Source: Streptomyces ossamyceticus (GTDB lineage Bacteria > Actinomycetota > Actinomycetes > Streptomycetales > Streptomycetaceae). From it: 54,216 bases of DNA. A program made the position numbers and the translations under genes. The stretch is from the NCBI RefSeq assembly GCF_001418475.1, contig NZ_LIQX01000159.1, positions 1-54,216 on the forward strand. The letters are read 5' to 3'. Positions within the stretch are counted from its first letter, which is position 1. Every line of letters begins with the position of its first letter. The notes beneath the pieces were generated by a model. That model worked only from the letters and a program-made list of their open reading frames with translations. It ran no database searches and was not told the DNA's origin. This document shows positions 1-8,451 of the stretch, in pieces.

Positions 1-150
1 GCGTAGGACGCCAAAGCCGGAGGCCGGGCGACGGGCGGCGAGGGCCCCGAGCGGACGCCGGACATCAAGGACCCCCAAAGCCGGAGGCCGGGCACCGGGC
101 GTAGGACCCCCGAAGCCGGAGGCCGGGCGACGGGCGGCGAGCGCCCCGAG
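1..150. repeat. Intergenic direct repeats, three copies
   Basis: The motif AAAGCCGGAGGCCGGGC, or a one-base variant of it, occurs three times (about 13-29, 77-93 and 113-129). Copies 1 and 3 share a longer flank that includes GACGGGCGGCGAG and CCCCGAG. The spacing is irregular, so this looks like a decayed tandem repeat rather than a fresh one. No gene is visible in the first 220 bases. The patch lies downstream of the minus-strand TetR gene. Confidence 0.7.
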
Positions 151-220
151 CCGGATGTCGAGCGCCGGGCGCCCTGATCCGGACGCCTAACGCCACCCCC
201 GACCCTCCCCCCTCAGACCC

Positions 221-808
221 TCAGGCCCTCAACCCCCGGACCACCAGGTCCACGACGGCCTCGAACTGGGCCTCGATGTCCGGCTGGTCCCAGTCCTGGG
301 CGTAGCCGGGGTCGTGGAAGCGGGCGGTGGCGTGGAAGACGGCGCGGGCGGTGGTCGCCGGGTCGGTGGCGGTGAAGGCACCGGTGTCCGCCCCGTCGCG
401 GATGATCCGGGTCAGCTGCCCGGTCAGGTCGGTGATGTGGGCGCCGACGGCCTCGACGTTCTCGCCGGTCAGCACCAGGTAGGTGGCGAACAGCTCGGGG
501 TCGTCGCCCGCCTTGCGCCGCTTGGCCGTGAAGAGGGCGGCGAGCCAGTCGCGCAGCCGGGCCTCCGGGTCGCGTGCCTCGGCGGCGACGTCGGTCAGGG
601 ACGCGGACGTACGGTCCAGCCACCGCTTGGTGACCGCCTCCCGCAGCGCCGCCTTCGTCCGGAAGTGGCGGTAGACGCTGCCGTGGCTGACGCCGAGCGC
701 GCGGGCCACGTCGACCACGGTGGCCTTGGCCGGGCCGTGGCGGCGCAGGACCTCCTCGGTCGCTTCGAGGATCCGCTCGGCGGTCAGGGTCTCGGTGCTG
801 GGCGTCAT
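221..808 (-). CDS. TetR family transcriptional regulator
   Basis: The protein has 195 residues, normal for TetR regulators. The N-terminal helix-turn-helix (about residues 12-60, with VVDVARALGVSHGSVYRHF as recognition region) is typical. The helical C-terminal half is the variable ligand-binding domain. I chose the ATG at 806-808 because the HTH begins a few residues later. The same frame stays open further upstream only because of GC bias. The gene follows the aldo/keto reductase by 26 bp on the same strand, so the two are probably one transcript. The perfect palindrome in front of the reductase (1861-1896) is the likely operator, which would make this an autoregulated repressor of both genes. 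The ligand is unknown. Confidence 0.9.
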   Translation of the reverse strand: MTPSTETLTAERILEATEEVLRRHGPAKATVVDVARALGVSHGSVYRHFRTKAALREAVTKRWLDRTSASLTDVAAEARDPEARLRDWLAALFTAKRRKAGDDPELFATYLVLTGENVEAVGAHITDLTGQLTRIIRDGADTGAFTATDPATTARAVFHATARFHDPGYAQDWDQPDIEAQFEAVVDLVVRGLRA

Positions 809-834
809 ATCCGGAACCGTACCCGGAGCCGGAT

Positions 835-1845
835 TCAGCGCTCGCTGTCGAGGTGTGCCATCTGGGCCGACGGGTAGCGGTCGCCCGCCGCCGCGCCGAC
901 CGGGACGGCCTCCTCGATCGCCGCCAGGTCGGCCTGGTCCAGCCGCACCTCCAGCGCGCCCAGCGCCTCGGCCAGCCGGTCGCGGCGGCGGGCACCCACC
1001 AGCGGCACGATGTCCTCGCCGCGTGAGAGGACCCAGGCGATCGCGATCTGCGCGACGGTCACGCCCTTCTGCTCGGCGATCTTCCGCAGCGCCTCGACCA
1101 GGTCCAGGTTGTGCCGGAGGTTGTCGCCCTGGAAGCGGGGCGAGAAGGAGCGGAAGTCCCCGGCCGCGAGCTGCCGGTCGGGGGTGAAGTGGCCGGAGAT
1201 CAGACCGCGGGAGAGGACCCCGTACGCCGTGACGGCGACGCCCAGTGCGCGGGCGGTGGGGAGGATCTCGTCCTCGATGCCGCGCGAGATGAGGGAGTAC
1301 TCGATCTGGAGGTCGGTGATGGGGGCGGTGGCGGCGGCCCGGCGGAGCGTCTCCGCGCCGACCTCGCTGAGGCCGATGTGGCGGACGTAGCCCCGCTCGA
1401 CGAGTTCGGCGATCGCGCCGACCGTCTCCTCGATCGGGACGTCGGGGTCGACGCGGGCGATCCGGTAGACGTCGATGTGGTCCGTGCCGAGCCGCTGGAG
1501 CGAGTAGGCGGCGAAGTTCTTCACGGCCGCGGGCCGGCCGTCGTAGCCGGCCCAGGCGCCGTCCGGGTCGCGCAGCGCCCCGAACTTGACGCTGATCAGG
1601 GCCTGTTCCCGGTGCGCGGCCGGCGCGGCGCGCAGGGCCTCGCCGATCAGCAGCTCGTTGTGGCCCATTCCGTAGAAGTCGCCGGTGTCGAGCAGGGTCA
1701 CCCCGGCTTCGAGAGCCGCGTGGAGGGTGGCGATGGACTCGGCCCGGTCGGCCCCGCCGTACAGCGCGGACATACCCATGCAGCCGAGGCCGAGGGCGGA
1801 GACCTGGGGGCCGGTGGTTCCGAGGGTGCGTGTTCCTGTCGTCAT
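835..1845 (-). CDS. Aldo/keto reductase, catalytic His replaced by Ala
   Basis: The product has 336 residues and a full (beta/alpha)8 aldo/keto reductase fold. These enzymes normally use NADPH to reduce aldehydes or ketones in the cytosol. The family Asp (D53), Tyr (Y58, in TGDFYG) and Lys (K87, in SVKFG) are present. The position that is usually His before RVDP is Ala130 (YRIARVDP). The C-terminal cofactor region (IVPLVGARRRDRL) is intact. The ATG has a good ribosome site (AAGGTGG about 4 bases upstream). It is the first gene of a two-gene unit with the TetR regulator. The His change may lower activity or shift the pH optimum; substrate unknown. Confidence 0.9.
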   Translation of the reverse strand: MTTGTRTLGTTGPQVSALGLGCMGMSALYGGADRAESIATLHAALEAGVTLLDTGDFYGMGHNELLIGEALRAAPAAHREQALISVKFGALRDPDGAWAGYDGRPAAVKNFAAYSLQRLGTDHIDVYRIARVDPDVPIEETVGAIAELVERGYVRHIGLSEVGAETLRRAAATAPITDLQIEYSLISRGIEDEILPTARALGVAVTAYGVLSRGLISGHFTPDRQLAAGDFRSFSPRFQGDNLRHNLDLVEALRKIAEQKGVTVAQIAIAWVLSRGEDIVPLVGARRRDRLAEALGALEVRLDQADLAAIEEAVPVGAAAGDRYPSAQMAHLDSER

Positions 1846-1854
1846 GCCACCACC

Positions 1855-1883
1855 TTGACATGACAGCTGACAGATTTCAATAT
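1855..1883 (+). promoter_or_regulatory. Plus-strand promoter candidate inside the palindrome
   Basis: TTGACA (1855-1860), a 17-base spacer and CAATAT (1878-1883) form a near-consensus sigma-70-type promoter facing right. The first palindrome arm fills the spacer. It points into a region with no intact plus-strand gene until 2445, and another promoter candidate lies nearer that gene. It may be a remnant, or may drive antisense RNA over the decayed DUF4394 gene. Confidence 0.4.
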
Positions 1884-1896
1884 CTGTCAGCTGTCA
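1861..1896. promoter_or_regulatory. 14-bp perfect palindrome, probable TetR operator
   Basis: TGACAGCTGACAGA (1861-1874) is followed by 8 bases and then its exact inverse complement (1883-1896). One further T-A pair extends the arms inward. It sits 16-51 bases upstream of the reductase start, where the promoter should be. Its size and position match TetR operators. Binding by the adjacent regulator is inferred. Confidence 0.75.
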
Positions 1897-1960
1897 TTTG
1901 TCAGTCGCTGGTCCCACTCTCGGGAAACTCCCCGGCGCGCTCGCCCGCCCGGCCGGCAGG

Positions 1961-2245
1961 TCACCGTCGGGCCGCGGCCGGGGCGCGCTGCGGGTCGTCG
2001 AGGTCGGGGCGGAGGTTCTGCCCGATGTCGCCGATCACCCGGAGCCGGTCGGCTGCCGGGTCGAAGTCGACGCCGTACGAGCGGCCCGGAGGCCGCTGAG
2101 AGCCGCGAGACCTTGGCGGCCCCGGCACCCCCCTCGTGAGCCCGACAGCCTTCAGCCCGCCCGACACCCGCGCCACGACGACCACGCCGACCACGACCGC
2201 CGCGACGACCATGGTGAGTACGCCGATGACGGTCTGCCTGCGCAT
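1961..2245 (-). pseudogene. Decayed DUF4394 protein with membrane anchor
   Basis: Read from the ATG at 2243-2245 this frame gives 94 residues. An N-terminal transmembrane helix (MRRQTVIGVLTMVVAAVVVG...) is followed by a stretch containing GVDFDPAADRLRVI and GQNLRPDLD. That stretch matches the recurring motif of DUF4394 proteins (GFDFNPxxDRxRVVSDTGQNLR, recalled). Normal family members are several times longer and have several such repeats, so this is a remnant with an internal deletion and a lost C-terminus. The last residues (PAAARR) are not family-like. A short functional derivative cannot be excluded. Confidence 0.55.
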
Positions 2246-2347
2246 GGCCGACGTGCGTAGCCGACCGTCGGCGGGCGCCGGCGAGCCTCGGCGGGCGTCG
2301 GCAGGCATCGGCGTCGGGAACCGGTGGAAGTCGCCCTGACGTTCCGT

Positions 2348-2376
2348 TGGACACGGTTCGTCCGCTCTCCGACAAT
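2348..2376 (+). promoter_or_regulatory. Promoter candidate for the EEP gene
   Basis: TGGACA (2348-2353), 17 bases, GACAAT (2371-2376). It would start transcription near 2383, about 60 bases before the EEP start codon. The rest of 2246-2444 shows nothing else. Confidence 0.45.
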
Positions 2377-2444
2377 CGGACCATGCGAAGGGTCGGCGCG
2401 CGGTCTCGCGCCCGGCATCGGCCGCGCGGCTCCCTGGAGGGCGC

Positions 2445-3560
2445 ATGACGATCCGCATCGCCACGTTCAACGCCGAGAACCTCTTCCGTCGGCCGAAGGT
2501 GTTCGGCCTCCAGGACCCCGAGCGGCGCAAGGAGATCCTGGACGACTTCAACGAACTGGTCGCCCTCCTCGACAAGGACATCTACCAGGAGGCGGACAAG
2601 GAGCGGATCGCCGAACTGATCGTGAATCACGGCGCCCACGACCCGTCCGGGAGCGGCGACCACCCGTTCCTCGTCAACCAGCCGCGGGGCGGCGCCAAGT
2701 TGTTCACGGTCGGACCGTCGGGCGGCTCAGGTATCCGGATCGTCGCCAAGGGCCGCTCGAAGTGGGCGGGTTGGGCGGAGATGACGCGCGGCGACCTCAG
2801 CTGGCAGGCCGTGGAGAACACCGCCCGGGTGATGGCGGAGGTCGACGCGGACATCCTCCTCACCGTCGAGGTGGAGGACCGCATCACCCTGGACCGCTTC
2901 AACTCCCGGGTCCTGGGCGGAGCGTTGGGCAACCGCCCCTACCCGTACAACCTGCTGGTCGACGGCAACGACAACCGGGGCATCGACGTGGGCGTCCTCA
3001 GCCGGTTCCCGATCACGTCCGTGCGGACGCACATCTTCGACCCGGGCGAGTCCGGGCAGCCGGTGTTCAGCCGGGACTGCCCCGAGTTCGAGATCGACGT
3101 CGTGGGCGAACCCCTGTGGGTCCTCGGCAACCACTTCAAGAGCAAGGGCTTCGGCCGCGCCTCGGAGAACGACAGGCGCCGCAAGGCCCAGGCCCGGCGC
3201 GTCCGGGAGATCTACGAGGCGGCGCTGGACCGTTCGCCCCGAGTCGTCGTCGCCGGTGACCTCAACGACTCCCTGGACAGCGCCCCCGTCAAGCTCCTCC
3301 TCGACGCGGGCCTGCGCGAGGCCATGACCCACGACAGCTACGAAGGGGTCCTGCCGGGCACCCACGGCACCGGCAAGAGTGACGAGCAGAAGCTCGACTA
3401 CCTGCTGTTCTCCCCGGAGTTGTGGGACACAGTGACCCATGTGGACGTGGAACGCCGGGGCATCTGGGCCCCCAGGACCTTCCCGTCCTTCACCACGGTC
3501 ACCTCGAAGATCGACCAGGCCTCGGACCACGCGGCCCTGTTCGCGGATCTGGACCTCTAG
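2445..3560 (+). CDS. Endonuclease/exonuclease/phosphatase family protein
   Basis: This 371-residue protein has the EEP (DNase I-like) fold, which hydrolyses phosphodiester or phosphomonoester bonds with a divalent metal. Visible motifs are TFNAENL at residues 7-13 (metal ligands), LLTVEVED near 145, RGIDVGVLSR near 180, GNHFKSKG near 227, VVAGDLND near 270 and the terminal SDHAAL. There is no signal peptide, so it is probably cytoplasmic. An insertion after residue 40 (about 80 residues, with KDIYQEADKERI) is longer than in compact EEP enzymes. The ATG is preceded by GGAGG at 8 bases. The gene stands alone and converges on glyS. Substrate (nucleic acid, lipid or phosphate ester) cannot be told. 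Confidence 0.85.
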   Translation: MTIRIATFNAENLFRRPKVFGLQDPERRKEILDDFNELVALLDKDIYQEADKERIAELIVNHGAHDPSGSGDHPFLVNQPRGGAKLFTVGPSGGSGIRIVAKGRSKWAGWAEMTRGDLSWQAVENTARVMAEVDADILLTVEVEDRITLDRFNSRVLGGALGNRPYPYNLLVDGNDNRGIDVGVLSRFPITSVRTHIFDPGESGQPVFSRDCPEFEIDVVGEPLWVLGNHFKSKGFGRASENDRRRKAQARRVREIYEAALDRSPRVVVAGDLNDSLDSAPVKLLLDAGLREAMTHDSYEGVLPGTHGTGKSDEQKLDYLLFSPELWDTVTHVDVERRGIWAPRTFPSFTTVTSKIDQASDHAALFADLDL

Positions 3561-3576
3561 GACCTGGTGAAACGAA

Positions 3577-3611
3577 CAGTTCCCCGGCCCCGGTAGGGGC
3601 GCGGGGAACTG
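3577..3611. terminator. Bidirectional terminator, member of a dispersed hairpin repeat
   Basis: CAGTTCCCCGGCCCC (3577-3591), loop GGTA, then GGGGCGCGGGGAACTG (3596-3611) pair almost perfectly. It lies between the convergent EEP and glyS genes and can serve both. The arm, followed by a GCGCGGCCGGCCA-like tail, belongs to the GGGGAACTGCGCGA-type element found also near 8513 and 30013. Confidence 0.8.
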
Positions 3612-3685
3612 CGCGGCCGGCCACGGGCGAACCCGCGGCCGGCCGAAGTCACGAGCCGGGCGGACGCCGACCCGCGGGAAACGAC

Positions 3686-5068
3686 CTAGCAGCCGATGAG
3701 GCGCGCCGCGAGGTACCCCTCGATCTGGTCCAGCGACACCCGCTCCTGCTTCATCGAGTCACGCTCGCGCACCGTCACCGCGTTGTCGTCGAGCGTGTCG
3801 AAGTCCACGGTCACGCAGTACGGCGTACCGATCTCGTCCTGACGGCGGTAGCGGCGACCGATCGCACCCGCGTCGTCGAACTCGATGTTCCAGTGCTGCC
3901 GCAGCGCCTGCGCGAGCCCCTTGGCCTTCGGGGACAGCTCGGGGTTGCGGGACAGGGGCAGGACCGCGACCTTCACCGGGGCGATCCGGTGGTCGAGGCG
4001 GAGCACCGTCCGCTTCTCCATCTTGCCCTTGGCGTTGGGTGCCTCGTCCTCGGTGTACGCGTCGAGCAGGAACGCCAGCATCGTGCGGCCGACACCGGCG
4101 GCGGGCTCGATGACGTACGGGGTGTACTTCTCGCCGAGCTCCTGGTCGAAGTAGACGAGGTCCTGGCCGGAGGCCTTGGAGTGCGCGGTGAGGTCGTAGT
4201 CCGTGCGGTTGGCGACGCCCTCCAGCTCACCCCACTCGTTGCCGCCGAACTGGAAGCGATACTCGATGTCGGCGGTGCGCTTGGAGTAGTGGGAGAGCTT
4301 CTCCTTCGGGTGCTCGTACCACCGCATGTTCTCCTCACGCAGACCCAGGCCGGTGTACCAGTTCCACCGCTCCTGCATCCAGTACTCCTGCCACTTCTCG
4401 TCCTCGCCCGGCTTGACGAAGAACTCCATCTCCATCTGCTCGAACTCGCGGGTGCGGAAGATGAAGTTGCCGGGCGTGATCTCGTTGCGGAAGGACTTGC
4501 CCATCTGCGCGATGCCGAACGGGGGCTTCTTGCGCGAAGTGGTCTGCACCTGGGCGAAGTTGGTGAAGATGCCCTGGGCGGTCTCGGGGCGCAGGTACGC
4601 GATCGAGCCGGTGTCCTGGGTGGGGCCGAGGTGCGTGGAGAGCAGACCCGAGAACTGCTTGGGCTCGGTGAACTGGCCCTTGGTGCCGCAGTTCGGGCAG
4701 TTGATGTCCGCGAGGCCGTTCTCCGGCAGGCGGCCCTTCTTCGCCTCGAACGCCTCCTCCAGGTGGTCCGCGCGGAACCGCTTGTGACAGGAGGTGCACT
4801 CGGTGAGCGGGTCGGAGAAGGTGGCGACGTGGCCGGAGGCGACCCAGACCTCGGAGGCCAGGATGACGGACGAGTCGAGACCGACCACGTCCTCGCGCGA
4901 CGTCACCATGTAGCGCCACCACTGGCGCTTGAGGTTCTCCTTGAGCTCGACACCCAGCGGTCCGTAGTCCCAGGCGGCACGCTGGCCGCCGTAGATCTCG
5001 CTGCACGGGAATACGAAGCCACGGCGCTTGCTCAGGCTGACGATGGTGTCGATCTTGTCGGCGGCCAC
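3686..5068 (-). CDS. glyS: Glycyl-tRNA synthetase, alpha2 type
   Basis: The 460-residue enzyme charges tRNA-Gly with glycine in the cytosol. It is a class II synthetase of the dimeric type. The start ([22 protein letters not shown]) and the FNNEIxP-like [34 protein letters not shown] and [14 protein letters not shown] segments are the diagnostic class II motifs. Two CxxC pairs (CTSCHKRF and CPNCG, about residues 90-128) suggest a structural zinc site. The C-terminal anticodon-binding domain ([10 protein letters not shown] onward) is complete. Length is normal. It is divergent from the zinc transporter operon across 183 bases. Confidence 0.97.
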   Translation of the reverse strand: MAADKIDTIVSLSKRRGFVFPCSEIYGGQRAAWDYGPLGVELKENLKRQWWRYMVTSREDVVGLDSSVILASEVWVASGHVATFSDPLTECTSCHKRFRADHLEEAFEAKKGRLPENGLADINCPNCGTKGQFTEPKQFSGLLSTHLGPTQDTGSIAYLRPETAQGIFTNFAQVQTTSRKKPPFGIAQMGKSFRNEITPGNFIFRTREFEQMEMEFFVKPGEDEKWQEYWMQERWNWYTGLGLREENMRWYEHPKEKLSHYSKRTADIEYRFQFGGNEWGELEGVANRTDYDLTAHSKASGQDLVYFDQELGEKYTPYVIEPAAGVGRTMLAFLLDAYTEDEAPNAKGKMEKRTVLRLDHRIAPVKVAVLPLSRNPELSPKAKGLAQALRQHWNIEFDDAGAIGRRYRRQDEIGTPYCVTVDFDTLDDNAVTVRERDSMKQERVSLDQIEGYLAARLIGC

Positions 5069-5214
5069 GGTGCTCTCTTCATTACGACGACGGGCGACGA
5101 AGCGATGCGCTTCAGAGCGAATGCCTCAGGTTACCGGCGGAGACTGCCCTCCAATCAAATCGGTTCGGGGCCAGAACGGACATAGGCCTTACCCAGGGCT
5201 TACCAACAGGCTTG

Positions 5215-5252
5215 TTGACAATCGTTTCCAGAAAAGCTGAAAATGACTGTCA
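5215..5252 (+). promoter_or_regulatory. znuA promoter with overlapping Zur box
   Basis: TTGACA (5215-5220) and TGAAAA (5238-5243) are 17 bases apart, which puts the RNA start at about 5250-5252. TGAAAATGACTGTCA (5238-5252) differs at two places from the Streptomyces Zur consensus TGAAAATGATTTTCA as I recall it, and covers the -10 and start site. Zn-Zur would block RNA polymerase here. The transcript would be leaderless, beginning at the ATG at 5252. Confidence 0.7.
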
Positions 5253-6214
5253 TGAACGTAGTACGACGACGACTCCTGATACCCGCGGCGGCGACCGCGG
5301 CCGCCGCCCTGAGCCTCACGACCCTTTCGGCCTGCTCCACCGACAGCGCCGCCGCGGGCAACACGGACAAGTTCGACGTCGTCGCGTCGTTCTACCCGAT
5401 GGCCTTCCTCGCCGAGCAGATCGGCGGGGAGTACGTGAACGTCACCAACCTCACCGAGCCCGGCCAGGAGCCCCACGACCTGGAGATCAGCGCGCGGCAG
5501 ACCGCGCAGCTCCAGGAGTCGGACGCCGTCCTGTACCTCAAGGGCCTCCAGCCCGCCGTCGACGACGCCGTCGACCAGTCGGAGATCAAGACGAAGATCG
5601 ACGCCGCCTCCCTGACCTCCCTGGAGGAGCACGGCGACGAGGTCGGCGGGCACGCCGCCGAGCACGACGACCACGAGCACGAGGAACTGTCCGGCAAGGA
5701 CCCCCACGTCTGGCTCGACCCGGTGAAGTACGCCGAGATCGCCAAGGGCGTCGGCGCCGCCTTCGAGAAGGCCGACCCGGACCACGCCTCCACGTACAAG
5801 ACCAACACCGAGGCCGTCGTCGAGAAGCTCGGCGCGCTGAACGACCAGTACGAGAACAGCCTGAAGAACACGAAGACCAAGGTGTTCATCACCACCCACG
5901 CCGCCTTCGGCTACCTCGCCGAGCGCTACGGCCTCGTCGAGGAGGCCATCTCCGGCCTCGACCCCGAGTCCGAGCCGAGCGGCGCCCGCGTCCGCGAACT
6001 GGAGAAGATGGCGAAGGCCGACGGCGTCACCACCGTCTTCTACGAGACACTGGTCAGCGACAAGACCGCGAAGACCATCGCCGCCGACGCCGGGCTGCGG
6101 ACCGACGTCCTCGACCCGATCGAGGGCATCACCGAGAAGTCCCGCGGCAAGGACTACTTCTCGGTCCAGGAAGCCAATCTCAAGGCGCTCCAGACGGCCC
6201 TGGGAGCCAAGTGA
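5252..6214 (+). CDS. znuA: Zinc ABC transporter substrate-binding lipoprotein
   Basis: The lipoprotein (320 residues from 5252) captures Zn2+ outside the membrane and delivers it to the ZnuB/ZnuC importer. It has a lipoprotein signal peptide with lipobox LSAC, then the cluster A-1 fold (FDVVASFYPMAFLAEQIGG). The metal ligands are EPHDLE (His), the PHVWLDP motif (His), TTHAAFGY (His) and a late Asp/Glu. A His/Glu/Asp-rich loop near residues 130-152 (HAAEHDDHEHEE) is typical of zinc-specific members. An in-frame ATG at 5243 exists, but I prefer 5252 because no ribosome site is visible and the promoter predicts a leaderless message. First gene of znuA-znuC-znuB. Confidence 0.92.
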   Translation: MNVVRRRLLIPAAATAAAALSLTTLSACSTDSAAAGNTDKFDVVASFYPMAFLAEQIGGEYVNVTNLTEPGQEPHDLEISARQTAQLQESDAVLYLKGLQPAVDDAVDQSEIKTKIDAASLTSLEEHGDEVGGHAAEHDDHEHEELSGKDPHVWLDPVKYAEIAKGVGAAFEKADPDHASTYKTNTEAVVEKLGALNDQYENSLKNTKTKVFITTHAAFGYLAERYGLVEEAISGLDPESEPSGARVRELEKMAKADGVTTVFYETLVSDKTAKTIAADAGLRTDVLDPIEGITEKSRGKDYFSVQEANLKALQTALGAK

Positions 6215-6233
6215 CCATCCGGAGGATGCAGGC

Positions 6234-7001
6234 ATGACCGAGCCCGTCATCTCGCTGCGCGGGGTACGCGCCGAACTGGGCTCGCGCACGGTCCTGCGCG
6301 GCATCGACCTCACCGTGAACCGCGGTGAGGTCGTCGCCCTGCTCGGCGCCAACGGTTCCGGCAAGTCCACCGCCGTGCGCACCGTGATCGGCCAGGTACC
6401 CGTCACCGACGGCGAGATCGAACTGTTCGGCACCCCCCGGCGCCGCTTCCGCGACTGGCGGCGGCTCGGCTACGTACCGCAGCGCACCACCGCCGCGGGC
6501 GGCGTGCCCGCGACGGTGACGGAGGTCGTCGCCTCCGGCCGGCTCTCCCGCGCCCGCCTCGGCATCCTCCGCAGGGCCGACCACGAGGCGATCCGCCGGG
6601 CGATCGACCTCGTCGGCCTCGCCGACCGGGCCAAGGACTCGGTGAACGCCCTCTCCGGCGGCCAGCACCAGCGCGTCCTCATCGCCCGCGCCCTCGCCTC
6701 CGAACCCGAGCTGCTGATCATGGACGAGCCGATGGCGGGCGTCGACCTCGCCAGCCAGGAGGTGCTGGCGCGCACCCTGCGGGGCGAGGTCGCCCGCGGC
6801 ACCACCGTGCTGCTCGTCCTGCACGAGCTCGGTCCGCTGGAGCCGCTGATCGACCGCGCGGTCGTCCTGCGCGACGGCTGTGTCCTGCACGACGGCCCGC
6901 CCCCGAAGGCGGTCGGTCAGCACGCGCTGCCCGGCCACGACCACGTACACCCGCACGCGGCGCCCGGCACCGAACCGGTCCGCACGGGTCTGCTGAGCTG
7001 A
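6234..7001 (+). CDS. znuC: Zinc ABC transporter ATP-binding protein
   Basis: The 255-residue ATPase powers zinc import from the cytoplasmic face. It shows Walker A GANGSGKST (residues 38-46), signature LSGGQHQR, Walker B ELLIMDEPMAG and the switch His in VLHELG. The last 30 residues are His-rich (GHDHVHPHAAPG), which is common in zinc importers and may buffer or sense the metal. GGAGGATG precedes the ATG, 19 bases after znuA. It is cotranscribed with znuA and znuB and therefore under the same Zur box. Confidence 0.93.
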   Translation: MTEPVISLRGVRAELGSRTVLRGIDLTVNRGEVVALLGANGSGKSTAVRTVIGQVPVTDGEIELFGTPRRRFRDWRRLGYVPQRTTAAGGVPATVTEVVASGRLSRARLGILRRADHEAIRRAIDLVGLADRAKDSVNALSGGQHQRVLIARALASEPELLIMDEPMAGVDLASQEVLARTLRGEVARGTTVLLVLHELGPLEPLIDRAVVLRDGCVLHDGPPPKAVGQHALPGHDHVHPHAAPGTEPVRTGLLS

Positions 7002-7013
7002 GAAGGCCCCATC

Positions 7014-7958
7014 ATGGAATTCCTGAACTACGCCTTCATGCAGCGGGCCCTGCTCGCCGCCGTCCTCGTCGGCATCACCGCCCCCGCGATCGGCGTCTAC
7101 CTCGTCCAGCGCCGCCAGGCCCTCATGGGCGACGGCATCGGCCATGTCGCGATGACCGGCGTCGGCCTCGGCTTCCTGCTGTCCTGGTCGCCGGTGTGGA
7201 TGGCGACCCTGGTGTCCGTGCTGGGCGCGGTGCTGATGGAGCTGATCCGCTGGTACGGCAGGACCCGCGGCGACATCGCCCTCGCCATGCTCTTCTACGG
7301 CGGCATGGCCGGCGGTGTGATGCTCATCAACCTCGCGCCCGGCGGCACCAACGCCAACCTGATGTCGTTCCTGTTCGGCTCGCTGTCGACGGTGTCGCAG
7401 GAGGACATCACCGCGATCTGCGTCCTCGCCGCGTTCGTGATCGTGATGACGCTGGCGCTGCGCCGGCAGCTGTTCGCGGTGAGCCAGGACGAGGAGTTCG
7501 CGCGGGTCACCGGTCTGCCGGTGCGGGCCCTGAACCTGCTCACAGCGGTCACGGCGGCGGTGACCGTGACGGTCGCCATGCGCGTCGTCGGCCTGCTGCT
7601 GGTCTCCGCGCTGATGGTGGTGCCGGTCGCGGCCGCGCAGCAGCTCACCCGCAGCTTCGCGGCGACGTTCGCGCTCGCCGTGGCGATCGGGGTGACCGTG
7701 ACGATCGGCGGCACCGTCACCTCGTACTACCAGGACGTGCCGCCCGGCGCGACGATCGTGCTGCTCGCCATCGCCGCGTTCATGCTGCTCACGGCGCTGG
7801 CGACACCGCTCGCCCGGCGGCGCGCGAAGGCGGCGGTGACGGCCGCGGCCGACCCCGCCGAGTGTGTGATCCCGGAGGCCGCCGAGGCCACCGGGGCGGG
7901 GGTCGCCAGGGACACGGTTCCGGCCAGCCGGGGCTCCGCCGAGGGGTCCGCCGGGTGA
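7014..7958 (+). CDS. znuB: Zinc ABC transporter permease
   Basis: The 314-residue ABC-3 family permease forms the zinc channel in the cytoplasmic membrane. Seven to nine hydrophobic helices are visible from residue 5 to about 265. Family motifs are RRQALMGDGIGHVAMTGV near residue 32 and ARVTGLPVRALN near 165. The C-terminal 45 residues are an Ala/Glu-rich cytoplasmic tail without family similarity. It begins 13 bases after znuC and is followed 70 bases later by zur, which may have its own promoter (CTGACC at 7966, CACAAT at 7990). Confidence 0.92.
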   Translation: MEFLNYAFMQRALLAAVLVGITAPAIGVYLVQRRQALMGDGIGHVAMTGVGLGFLLSWSPVWMATLVSVLGAVLMELIRWYGRTRGDIALAMLFYGGMAGGVMLINLAPGGTNANLMSFLFGSLSTVSQEDITAICVLAAFVIVMTLALRRQLFAVSQDEEFARVTGLPVRALNLLTAVTAAVTVTVAMRVVGLLLVSALMVVPVAAAQQLTRSFAATFALAVAIGVTVTIGGTVTSYYQDVPPGATIVLLAIAAFMLLTALATPLARRRAKAAVTAAADPAECVIPEAAEATGAGVARDTVPASRGSAEGSAG

Positions 7959-8028
7959 CCGGCGTCTGACCGGGGTGCCGCCGGGCTGGCACAATGGCCC
8001 GGCAAGACCGCGACGTGAGGAGGCAACG

Positions 8029-8451
8029 GTGACGACCGCTGGACCTGTACGAGGTCGTTCCACCCGGCAGCGGGCCGCCGTGGCCGCGGCACTCGACGAG
8101 GTCGACGAGTTCCGCAGCGCGCAGGAACTCCACGACATGCTGAAGCACCGTGGCGACTCGGTGGGGCTCACCACCGTGTACCGCACGTTGCAGTCCCTCG
8201 CGGACGCGGGCGAGGTCGACGTCCTGCGGACGTCCGACGGGGAGTCCGTGTACCGGCGGTGCTCCACCGGCGAGCACCATCACCACCTGGTCTGCCGCAT
8301 GTGCGGCAAGGCCGTCGAGGTCGAGGGGCCCGCGGTGGAGAAGTGGGCCGACGCGATCGCGGCGGAGCACGGGTTCGTGAACGTGGCCCACACGGTGGAG
8401 ATCTTCGGCACGTGCGCGGAGTGCGCTCGCGCGTCCGCGGGTGCCGAGTGA
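8029..8451 (+). CDS. zur: Zinc uptake regulator Zur (Fur family)
   Basis: The 140-residue Fur-family repressor binds Zn2+ and then shuts zinc uptake genes. It has an N-terminal winged helix (STRQRAAVAAALDEVDEFRSAQELHDML ... GLTTVYRTLQSL), the HHHH cluster after EVDVL...RCSTGE, and two CxxC pairs (CRMCG and CAEC) that hold the structural zinc. I chose the GTG at 8029 because GAGGAGG lies 6 bases upstream; the frame is open further upstream without a start signal. Position right after znuB and the Zur-like box before znuA close the regulatory loop. Confidence 0.95.
   Translation: MTTAGPVRGRSTRQRAAVAAALDEVDEFRSAQELHDMLKHRGDSVGLTTVYRTLQSLADAGEVDVLRTSDGESVYRRCSTGEHHHHLVCRMCGKAVEVEGPAVEKWADAIAAEHGFVNVAHTVEIFGTCAECARASAGAE

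Noticed and set aside
221-1861. Apparent 546-residue fusion reading from the reductase region into the TetR gene
   Set aside because: Only the last 195 residues are protein-like. The reductase is in another frame with proper motifs and an SD.
3422-5185. Plus-strand frame opposite glyS
   Set aside because: Leu/Val/Gly-rich shadow of glyS; no domain or start signal.
6180-8267. Long minus-strand frame across znuC, znuB and zur
   Set aside because: It is His/Arg/Gly-rich shadow translation with no motif, opposite three well-defined genes.
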